The translations under genes were made by a program, and so were the position numbers. The notes under the pieces are model-generated. The model did no database searches and had not been told where the DNA came from. It saw only the letters and a list, made by a program, of their open reading frames with translations. Positions 1-6,992 of a stretch of DNA of 64,000 bases are shown here, piece by piece. The stretch is from positions 34,528-98,527 of the forward strand of contig CALMZO010000214.1 in the NCBI GenBank assembly GCA_937870825.1, given 5' to 3'. Numbering within the stretch: position 1 is the stretch's first letter; each line of letters opens with the position of its first letter. Source of the stretch: an uncultured Chloroflexota bacterium (GTDB lineage Bacteria > Chloroflexota > Anaerolineae > UBA4142 > SHND01).

Positions 1-42
1 TTGGTTATTTGTTATTCGTCGTGCGTCATTCGTCGTGATATG
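1..42. repeat. Heptamer-period array upstream of sdhB
   Basis: Six successive 7-base words fill the first 42 bases, for example TTCGTCG at 15-21 and again at 29-35. The last word contains the ATG at 40-42 that I take as the sdhB start. No Shine-Dalgarno sequence is visible. The array continues to the left edge, so its true length is unknown. Confidence 0.6.
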
Positions 43-786
43 TCTCTCAACGTTACGCTCAAGATTTTCCGCTCGCGTCCGCATCAGGAACAACGCTATG
101 ACACCTTCAACGTCACTGTTCCCGACGCGGCGAATGTGTTGGATGCGATTGAGCAAGCGTGGGCGCACCACGACCGCGAGTTGATGTTTCGGCACGCGTG
201 TCATCATGCGTCGTGCGGGACTTGTGCGGTACGCATCAACGGGCGCGAGAAATTGCCGTGCATTGCGCCCGTCCGCGAATATGCGGGAAGCGAAATCAAA
301 ATCGAGCCGCTGCGAAATTTTCCCATACTGGGCGATTTGGTGGTGGACGTTGCGGGCTTTTTTCAGAAACAACAAGCGAGCGGTTTTATCATCACGCGCC
401 CCACGGAAAACGAACTGGACGGCAAACCCATCACGTACACCGATGGTCTCGACCCCGAAAGTGTGCCAAGTGTTCCGTTCAATCGGTTTGAAAATTGCGT
501 CGAGTGCGGCATCTGTTTGAGCGCGTGTCCGACGATGGCGGCGGATTACAAATTTTTTGGACCGGCGGGACTTGCCGCCATTCACGACCAGTACCGCAAA
601 ACAAGCGACACCACCGAACGAAAAAAATTATTGGAGCTCGCGGATGATGAGCAAGGCGTCTGGCGCTGTCACAGCGCGTGGGAATGCACCGAAGCGTGTC
701 CGCAAAATGTTCAGCCCGCCGAAAAAATCATGGCGCTCCGCAAAGAAATCACGACACAACGTTTCAAAACATTTTTTCGGCGCTGA
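40..786 (+). CDS. sdhB: Succinate dehydrogenase iron-sulfur subunit
   Basis: The 248-residue product carries electrons from the flavoprotein to quinone in complex II. The plant-type [2Fe-2S] ligands are C54, C59, C62 and C74. The C-terminal half has C153-x2-C-x2-C-x3-C and C210/C216/C220, the ligands of the [4Fe-4S] and [3Fe-4S] clusters. The frame is open to base 1, but those codons are repeat-derived, so the ATG at 40 is preferred. The length fits the family. sdhC and sdhD follow; sdhA must lie to the left of the window. Identification is secure. Confidence 0.95.
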   Translation: MSLNVTLKIFRSRPHQEQRYDTFNVTVPDAANVLDAIEQAWAHHDRELMFRHACHHASCGTCAVRINGREKLPCIAPVREYAGSEIKIEPLRNFPILGDLVVDVAGFFQKQQASGFIITRPTENELDGKPITYTDGLDPESVPSVPFNRFENCVECGICLSACPTMAADYKFFGPAGLAAIHDQYRKTSDTTERKKLLELADDEQGVWRCHSAWECTEACPQNVQPAEKIMALRKEITTQRFKTFFRR

Positions 787-793
787 GCCAATC

Positions 794-861
794 AAGTTCG
801 AAATTGGAAATTCAAAACATGGTCTGCGCATTTTTGATGTTGAATTTTGAATTATGAATTT
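794..861. repeat. Heptamer-period array between sdhB and sdhC
   Basis: The spacer has 7-base words such as AAATTGG and AAATTCA at 801-814, then three variants of TGAATTT at 841-861. The last words include the sdhC start codon at 854 and its second codon, so the array reaches into the gene. The two halves are partly complementary. Confidence 0.6.
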
Positions 862-1246
862 ATACCGTCCCGAACTCTCTCGCTTGCGTTTCCTCCGCTG
901 GTTCGATTTTCGCAGCTGGCGCTTGGGAATGCTGGCGTACATTCTGAATCGCGTGACCGCGCTCGGACTGGTTTTGTATTTGTACATCCATCTTGTCGTG
1001 CTGACGACGCTCGTTGGCGGACCCGCGTCGTGGGACCCATTTGTCGCGATTGTACGCTCGCCGTTTTTTCTCGCGCTTGACGTCATTTTGCTCGCGGGTT
1101 TGCTCATTCACGGCTTGAATGGTCTGCGCGTCGCGCTAACGGGATTCGGGTACGGAGTGCGCGCCCAAAAACCGTTGTTTGTGGCGTTGATGATTTTCGC
1201 GGCGATTGTGTTGGTGTTGGGCGCCGTCAAGATTTTCACGGGTTAA
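854..1246 (+). CDS. sdhC: Succinate dehydrogenase cytochrome b subunit (SdhC-like)
   Basis: This 130-residue membrane protein has three hydrophobic helices (about 25-55, 70-92 and 105-128). The HGLNGLRV stretch in helix 2 matches the conserved His-x-x-x-G-x-R region around the heme b ligand of SdhC. It anchors the SdhAB heads to the membrane and helps form the quinone site. It sits between sdhB and the next anchor gene. The start lies inside a repeat array and no ribosome binding site is seen. The SdhC versus SdhD assignment rests on order and the His motif. Confidence 0.85.
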   Translation: MNLYRPELSRLRFLRWFDFRSWRLGMLAYILNRVTALGLVLYLYIHLVVLTTLVGGPASWDPFVAIVRSPFFLALDVILLAGLLIHGLNGLRVALTGFGYGVRAQKPLFVALMIFAAIVLVLGAVKIFTG

Positions 1247-1249
1247 ACG

Positions 1250-1627
1250 ATGCCAAACAAAAAATCGAGCTGGAGTTGGTTCTGGCAATCGGTCACGGGC
1301 ATCTTGCTCATTCTGCTCGTCGGCTTGCACATGTACGCGCATCACTTTGTCGTCGAAGGCGGACTGCGCAACTATCGGCAAGTCGTCGAGTACTTGTCGA
1401 ATCCCATCATCATCGTCGCCGAACTTGCGTTTCTCATCAGCGTCACCGTTCACGCCATGTTGGGAATGCGCGCGATTTTGTTGGACTTGGGTCCGAGTCC
1501 GCGAATGGAAAGATTGGTCACGCAAGCGTGCATCGTCGTCGGCGTGTTGACTGTGTTGTACGGTTTTTGGTTGACGTACACGATTCTCGCGCAAGGCAGC
1601 GCGCCGACAGCGTTCTTGTTCCGATGA
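1250..1627 (+). CDS. sdhD: Succinate dehydrogenase membrane anchor (SdhD-like)
   Basis: The 125-residue product has three predicted membrane helices, with histidines at the end of helix 1 (LHMYAHHF) and in helix 2 (SVTVHAMLGMR) suited to heme or quinone contacts. It starts three bases after the sdhC stop, so the genes are almost certainly translated together. Its stop overlaps the ATG of the next gene. As the second small anchor behind sdhBC it is the expected SdhD, although this family is poorly conserved in sequence. Confidence 0.82.
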   Translation: MPNKKSSWSWFWQSVTGILLILLVGLHMYAHHFVVEGGLRNYRQVVEYLSNPIIIVAELAFLISVTVHAMLGMRAILLDLGPSPRMERLVTQACIVVGVLTVLYGFWLTYTILAQGSAPTAFLFR

Positions 1628-2166
1628 ATCACGTTCCTCGCACCGATGCAGAGTGGGAAGCCGCGTTCGCGTCGTACGACGAACCAACGTATCGTGACGC
1701 GCTCGCGTTCTTGAATCCAAAGGACATTGTGCTCGACATCGGCGCGGGCAATTTGCGTTTTGCCAAACGCGCGGCGAAACGCGTAAAACAAGTTTTTGCG
1801 ATTGAACAACGCGCGGAATTGATACCCGAAAAATTGCCGCACAACGTTCAGGTGTTCTGCGGTGATGCGCGCACAGTCGAATATCCAAACAACCTCACCG
1901 CCGCGATTTTGTTGATGCGGCACTGTCAACATTTTTCACTCTATCGCGAAAAATTGGAACGCGTCGGCTGCAAAACATTGATTACGAACGCGCGGTGGCG
2001 GATGGATGTTGAGCGAATTGATTTACACGCAACGCGGATTGCATTTTCAAATTTTCTTGGAGGTTGGTACGCGTGCGCGTGTGGGGCAGTCGGATTCAAA
2101 GAAAATGCTGTTATCAGTGATGCCGTTATCGAGTTGTCAGAGTGTCCGCGCTGTTTGAAAAACTGA
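1624..2166 (+). CDS. Small class I SAM-dependent methyltransferase with C-terminal zinc-ribbon-like tail
   Basis: The 180-residue product has a clear motif I (V36-L-D-I-G-A-G) followed by a helix and an acidic strand end (FAIEQ), as in class I methyltransferases. The last 40 residues contain C-x-C and C-P-x-C pairs that could bind zinc. The ATG overlaps the sdhD stop by four bases, so it is translationally coupled to the SDH operon. The substrate cannot be read from sequence. The start is chosen for the overlap; a longer open frame upstream covers sdhD and is rejected. Confidence 0.7.
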   Translation: MNHVPRTDAEWEAAFASYDEPTYRDALAFLNPKDIVLDIGAGNLRFAKRAAKRVKQVFAIEQRAELIPEKLPHNVQVFCGDARTVEYPNNLTAAILLMRHCQHFSLYREKLERVGCKTLITNARWRMDVERIDLHATRIAFSNFLGGWYACACGAVGFKENAVISDAVIELSECPRCLKN

Positions 2167-2206
2167 ATTTTTCTGAAATTCATTTTTCCAAACACCATAT
2201 TCCCTC

Positions 2207-4657
2207 ATGGTTGGTCTGGTCATCGTTTCACACAGCGCGAAATTAGCGCAAGGGGTTGTCGAACTCATGCGCGGCATGGCGGGCGCAGACGTTCACATCG
2301 CGCCTGCGGGCGGCATAGATTTGCCTGACCAACCGATGGGAACGGACGCGCAACTCATTTATCGCGCGATTGAGCAGGTGTATTCTCCGGATGGCGTTGC
2401 CGTTCTTGTAGATTTGGGCAGCGCGATTTTGTCCACCGAAATTGCGCTCGAAATGTTTCCGCCCGAAAAACGCGCGCACATCAAAATTGCGCCCGCGCCG
2501 TTGGTCGAAGGCGGCATTGCCGCCGCCGTTCAAGCGCGTCTCGGCAGCTCGCTCGATGCCGTATTAAACGAAGCGCGGACGGCGTTCGGTGCCAAACTCG
2601 CACAGCTTGAACATATCGCGCCGCCGATGCTCGTTCCGGAAAAAGCCCCTCACCTCGATAGCGCATCCGCACACGAATTGATTCTGCCCGTCACCAATCG
2701 TCTGGGCTTGCACGCGCGCCCTGCCGCCAAATTTGTGCAAACGGCGGCGCGTTTCCACGCCGATGTGCGCGTACAGGACTTGAGCAACGGACGCGGACCC
2801 GTGAACGCCAAGAGCATCAACGCGGTCACAACCCTCGGCGTACTCTACGGCCACGACATAAAAATTCTCGCGCGCGGCGCCGATGCGGGCGACGCGCTCC
2901 AGGCTTTGCAGGAACTGGCGCGCGAAAATTTTGGCGATGCGGATGAAACCGCAACGCTAGCCGAACCCGCAGCTGCAACCAAGTCAACCGAGACTTTGGA
3001 GAATGATTTTATCGGGCTGCCGGCATCGCCCGGCTACGCGATGGGTCCGGCGCGTCTGTATCGCCCGGTGGCGCCGACGATTCCCCGGCACAGCACAGAC
3101 GACGCGCCGCACGAATGGACGCGCTTGCACAACGCGATTCAAAAAGCACAGGCGCAGTTGCAGCAAGCGCGCCAGGCATTGACCGGACGCGGCAAAGATG
3201 CCGAAGCAGAAATTTTTGCCGCGCAAGTGTTGATGCTCCAGGACGAAGCCCTGCAAGAACCTGCGCGGCGCGCAATCTTTGAACACAAGACGAACGCTGC
3301 ACTCGCGTTCCACAATGCCGCAGAAAACATCGCCGCGCAATATGACGCGCTCCCCGACGATTATCTGCGCGCGCGCGCCTCTGACGTACGCGCCGTTTCC
3401 CGGATGGTGCTGCTCAATCTTTTGGGTGTTGCGTCTCATGTCACGTGGCGCGAGGGCATCCTCGTCGCCTCCGACCTCACGCCTGCCGAAACCGCGCAGC
3501 TCGACCCAAACCTTGTGCGCGCCATTTGCACCGCCTACGGAGGTCCGACCGGACACAGCGCCATTCTCGCAAAAAGTCTCGGCATCCCCGCGATTGTCGG
3601 TTTGGGCGAAACCATTCTCGACATCAAAGAGGGCGACACGCTCATTGTGGACGGCGAGCGTGGACATGTCTGGGTGAATCCCGACCCCGAAGTGTTGGTC
3701 GAGTACAAAGCGTACATGGAACGCGCCGAGCGTGAAGCCGCGCTTGCGCGCGCGACGCGCAGCCAACCTGCCATCACGCGCGACGGACATCGCGTCGAAA
3801 TCGCCGCGAACATCGGCTCGGTGCAAGACGCGCGCCAAGCCGTCGAAATGGGTGCAGAAGCGGTTGGACTTTTCCGCACCGAATTCTTGTTTCTCGACCG
3901 CCGCGATGCGCCGGGCGAAGACGAACAGTACGAAACCTATCGCGCCGTCGCACAGGCGCTGCAGAATCGCCCGCTCTTGATTCGCACGCTCGACAGCGGC
4001 GGCGACAAACCTCTGCCGTATGCGAACATGCCGCACGAAGCGAATCCGTTTTTGGGCCTCCGCGGGCTGCGTCTCTCGCTCGCGCAGCCCGAATTGTTCA
4101 AAACGCAGCTGCGCGCCATTCTCCGCGTCGCGGCTGACTTTGCCGTGCGCGTCATGTTTCCAATGGTCTCGACCTTGAAGGAATTGCGCGCCGCGCAAAA
4201 CTTGATGGAACAAGCCCGCGCGGAATTGCTCGCACAAAACGTTCGCGTCCCGGAGCGCATCGAAACCGGCATCATGGTCGAGGTCCCCAGCGCGGCGCTG
4301 CACGCGCACGCGTTCGCGCGCGAGCTCGATTTCTTTTCCATCGGCACGAATGATTTAACCCAATACACCCTCGCCGCCGAACGCGGCAATCCACACGTCG
4401 CGTTGCTTGCCGATGCCATGCATCCCGCCGTCTTGCATCTCATTTCGCTTGTCGTCACCGCCGCACATGCCCAAAACAAATGGGTCGGCATCTGCGGCGA
4501 AATGGGCGGCGACCCCAACGCAATTCCAACCCTCGTCGGGCTGGGCGTGGACGAACTCTCGATGTCCGCCCCCCTCATTCCCCAAGCCAAAAAAATCATC
4601 CGCGAACTGAATTTCGCGGATGTTCAAGCCAGCGCGCCGCGCGCATTGGAATCATAA
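2207..4657 (+). CDS. dhaM: PTS fusion protein: DhaM-type EIIA, HPr and Enzyme I
   Basis: This 816-residue protein joins three phosphotransfer modules. Residues 1-130 are an EIIA-mannose/DhaM domain with likely phospho-His9. Residues 155-245 are HPr with His169 (GLHARP) and a Ser46-like serine at S203. Residues about 267-800 are Enzyme I with active His450 (GGPTGH), a PEP-site SIGTNDLTQY segment and a C-terminal GICGEMGG. Such proteins pass phosphate from PEP to the ADP of DhaL for dihydroxyacetone phosphorylation. No dhaK or dhaL lies in the window, so the partner is elsewhere or the protein has a regulatory role. All three active histidines are present. Confidence 0.92.
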   Translation: MVGLVIVSHSAKLAQGVVELMRGMAGADVHIAPAGGIDLPDQPMGTDAQLIYRAIEQVYSPDGVAVLVDLGSAILSTEIALEMFPPEKRAHIKIAPAPLVEGGIAAAVQARLGSSLDAVLNEARTAFGAKLAQLEHIAPPMLVPEKAPHLDSASAHELILPVTNRLGLHARPAAKFVQTAARFHADVRVQDLSNGRGPVNAKSINAVTTLGVLYGHDIKILARGADAGDALQALQELARENFGDADETATLAEPAAATKSTETLENDFIGLPASPGYAMGPARLYRPVAPTIPRHSTDDAPHEWTRLHNAIQKAQAQLQQARQALTGRGKDAEAEIFAAQVLMLQDEALQEPARRAIFEHKTNAALAFHNAAENIAAQYDALPDDYLRARASDVRAVSRMVLLNLLGVASHVTWREGILVASDLTPAETAQLDPNLVRAICTAYGGPTGHSAILAKSLGIPAIVGLGETILDIKEGDTLIVDGERGHVWVNPDPEVLVEYKAYMERAEREAALARATRSQPAITRDGHRVEIAANIGSVQDARQAVEMGAEAVGLFRTEFLFLDRRDAPGEDEQYETYRAVAQALQNRPLLIRTLDSGGDKPLPYANMPHEANPFLGLRGLRLSLAQPELFKTQLRAILRVAADFAVRVMFPMVSTLKELRAAQNLMEQARAELLAQNVRVPERIETGIMVEVPSAALHAHAFARELDFFSIGTNDLTQYTLAAERGNPHVALLADAMHPAVLHLISLVVTAAHAQNKWVGICGEMGGDPNAIPTLVGLGVDELSMSAPLIPQAKKIIRELNFADVQASAPRALES

Positions 4658-4679
4658 ACCCACTACGTAACGGTGGGTT
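4657..4679 (+). terminator. Hairpin at the dhaM stop codon
   Basis: AACCCAC at 4657-4663 pairs with GTGGGTT at 4673-4679 over a 9-base loop, immediately at the stop of the PTS gene. There is no long T-run, so termination would be weak or Rho-assisted. Confidence 0.4.
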
Positions 4680-4683
4680 CAAC

Positions 4684-4773
4684 GCATTTCAAAAATAAAT
4701 CAAGGGAACGCGTACTCTCGACAAGGACGGAAACTTTCCGTCAGGTGTTACTGTACGACCATTTTTGAAATGC
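4684..4773. repeat. 90-bp nested inverted-repeat element (MITE-like)
   Basis: GCATTTCAAAAAT at 4684-4696 is the exact reverse complement of 4761-4773. Inside it, GACGGAAA (4726-4733) pairs perfectly with 4735-4742 around one base. The element lies between two convergent genes and could act as a bidirectional terminator or be a non-autonomous mobile repeat. Its right end resembles the TTTTTTGAAATG segment at 38923-38934. Confidence 0.45.
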
Positions 4774-4777
4774 CTTG

Positions 4778-6931
4778 TCACATCAATTCGACAATCAACA
4801 ACGTCATATCGTCAAAGCGTTCCGCGTCCCCTTGATGCTGCGCAACCGCGTCGAACAACGCGTCGCCCATCTGTGCAAGCGGCAGTGAAAAATTTTCCAA
4901 TGCCGCGTGTTCCAATTCTTCGCGTCCGAAAGGTTCTTCGCGCACATTGACCGCATCCGTCATGCCGTCGGTATACAACACGAGGCGGTCCCCGCGCTGC
5001 AATGGCATTCGTTCCTCACTGAGAAACACTTCGCGTTCGTCCAGAAAACCCAACATCGTACCGACACCGCGCAAAATAATCACCTGCTTTTCGCGCACCA
5101 GCAATGGATAATCATGTCCCGCGCGCACAAAATTCAAATAACGCTGCGGCAGATCCAGCACGCCGTAAAACAACGTGACGAATTGCGTCGGCTCTGCCAA
5201 ATCGAGCAAGAGCCGATGCACGCGCCGCAATACCTTTTCCGGTGACAATTCGCGCTGCGCCTCCGCACGCACCAAACTCCGCGTCAATGCCATAAACAAC
5301 GCGGCGGGCATGCCCTTGTCCGAAACGTCTGCAATCACGACGCCGATGCGAGTTTCGTCCAACAAAAACACATCATAAAAGTCGCCGCCCACTTGGCGCG
5401 CCGGCTCGTTGCGCGCATAAAACTGCGCCCCCGCGACGAGCGGAAATTGATGCGGCAGCATGTTTTGCTGTACGGTGCGCGCCAATTCCAATTCGCGTTC
5501 GAGCCGTTCCTTTTTTGCAATTTCTATCTGCGCGGCTTCCAACGCGGAAATTTTTTCGCGCAAATTGGCAATCAAGTCCGCGCGCTGAAGTGCCGCCGCG
5601 CCCGCGTTCGCCAACGCGTGCAGTAACGCGGCTTCGCGCGCCTCGAACGTTTTGCGCACCGTGCTGTGAAAAATCATCGCGCCCACGACTTGGCGCTGCG
5701 CCACGAGCGGCACGCGTAGCCCCGCGCGCACATGCGCGCCTTCCGCGTCCGCCGTGCGTTTTGGAATCCCCGGCGGATACCCGCTCAAGGGCAAATGTCC
5801 TTCGCTCACTCCGTTCTCGCCGAACAAATCTTGAAACGGCACGCGCGTATGCAAATAGCGCGTATCCCAGCCGTTCAGTGCGACAATTTCTGCCGATTGG
5901 TCATGATGCAAAAGATACAACACGGCGCGGTCCGCGCCGCACAAATCGTGCGCGCGGCGGCAAATGTACGCCGCGAGTTCCTCCATCGAATCCAATTCGA
6001 GCAGCTTGTAGCCGACTTGCTGCAAGGCAAAGGACGCGAGATATTGCTGCTCGTGCGTCCGCGCGGCAAGCTGCAATTCCGTCACCTGGTTTTTCAGCGA
6101 CTGCGTCGCGCGCAGGGTATGGCGTTCGCTGGCGGTGAGCAGATGAAAGAGCCGATGGATTTGTGCCGCGTCCAAATTTTCTACGTCGTCGCGCGTCAAA
6201 AAACCCTGCCGCGCCAATTCCCGCGCGTACGTTTGAAACGAGAGAACGCTTGGTGATTCGAGAGGGTTTTGTTTTGTGTCGGCGCGCCACACATCGAAAA
6301 TTGCAATTTCACCGCGCCGCCCCGTGCTGCCGCATTGGTCACAACCCGTCGCGCGGAAAAAATCACCGTCGCGTTTTTTGCAATCATCGCACAACGTCTG
6401 CAAACGCTGCACCGCAATCACCGCGCGCAGTGCCTTTAACAACGCGTCATCGTCAATCGCTTGGCGCAATTCTCGAACCACCCACGCACCACACAGCGGC
6501 GTATCCATTTGCGTCACGATGCGGCGCCCGCGCTGCGCGGCTTGCAGCGCGGGTTCAAAACAGTCGCGCGGCAATGTCTCGGAAAAGACCAACGGATACC
6601 CGCGCTCCATCGCGCGTCCCAACGTCATTGCAAAATCTTGGTCGCCAAGCGGATACAAAATTTTGGCGCGTTCGCGCGAGCGCGTGGTCAAGCGCAACTG
6701 CGCGTCTTTGTGTTCGCTCACAATCGCCGCGCGGGTGTGCGGATGCGCGGCGAAAATGTTCCGCGCCAAAATTCCAAACACGGCGCTGCGTCCGCTCGCC
6801 TGCGCGTCATCTTCCAAATGCGGACGCGCGTCGAGACCCGCGACGATGACGAGTCCCGCGTCCTCGCGCGCAATGTCGTCAAACAACGCATCGAGTTGGG
6901 GCAGATGATGAAAGGCGTTGAGGTCGAGCAT
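4778..6931 (-). CDS. SpoIIE/PP2C phosphatase with GAF domain and degenerate GspE-like N-terminus
   Basis: In the 717-residue product, residues about 300-470 look like a GAF sensor. Residues about 520-717 are a SpoIIE-type PP2C phosphatase with GGDFYD, ADVSDKG, YTDGMTD and DDMTLL metal-binding motifs. The first 220 residues resemble the C-terminal part of GspE/PilB secretion ATPases, including a C181-x2-C-x12-C-x2-C zinc motif, but the Walker A position reads AGLDARPHLED and cannot bind nucleotide normally. The output is probably dephosphorylation of a STAS anti-anti-sigma factor. The start at 6931 follows a repeat array directly; an 17-codon longer frame is entirely repeat-encoded. Confidence 0.8.
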   Translation of the reverse strand: MLDLNAFHHLPQLDALFDDIAREDAGLVIVAGLDARPHLEDDAQASGRSAVFGILARNIFAAHPHTRAAIVSEHKDAQLRLTTRSRERAKILYPLGDQDFAMTLGRAMERGYPLVFSETLPRDCFEPALQAAQRGRRIVTQMDTPLCGAWVVRELRQAIDDDALLKALRAVIAVQRLQTLCDDCKKRDGDFFRATGCDQCGSTGRRGEIAIFDVWRADTKQNPLESPSVLSFQTYARELARQGFLTRDDVENLDAAQIHRLFHLLTASERHTLRATQSLKNQVTELQLAARTHEQQYLASFALQQVGYKLLELDSMEELAAYICRRAHDLCGADRAVLYLLHHDQSAEIVALNGWDTRYLHTRVPFQDLFGENGVSEGHLPLSGYPPGIPKRTADAEGAHVRAGLRVPLVAQRQVVGAMIFHSTVRKTFEAREAALLHALANAGAAALQRADLIANLREKISALEAAQIEIAKKERLERELELARTVQQNMLPHQFPLVAGAQFYARNEPARQVGGDFYDVFLLDETRIGVVIADVSDKGMPAALFMALTRSLVRAEAQRELSPEKVLRRVHRLLLDLAEPTQFVTLFYGVLDLPQRYLNFVRAGHDYPLLVREKQVIILRGVGTMLGFLDEREVFLSEERMPLQRGDRLVLYTDGMTDAVNVREEPFGREELEHAALENFSLPLAQMGDALFDAVAQHQGDAERFDDMTLLIVELM

Positions 6932-6980
6932 GGAAATTGGAAATTGGAAATTGGAAATTGGATGTTGGATGTTGGAGTCC
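6932..6980. repeat. Heptamer array: four GGAAATT then two GGATGTT
   Basis: Seven consecutive 7-mers start one base after the start codon of the minus-strand phosphatase gene. Four are identical (GGAAATT) and two read GGATGTT. They occupy the place where the ribosome binding site should be, and on the coding strand no purine-rich site is visible. Confidence 0.8.
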
Positions 6981-6992
6981 AATTTCTAGCTT

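Noticed and set aside
2984..4309. A 441-codon open frame antisense to the PTS gene
   Set aside because: It is a shadow caused by GC-rich codon bias; the plus strand encodes a complete, motif-rich protein and the antisense product is Arg/His-rich noise.
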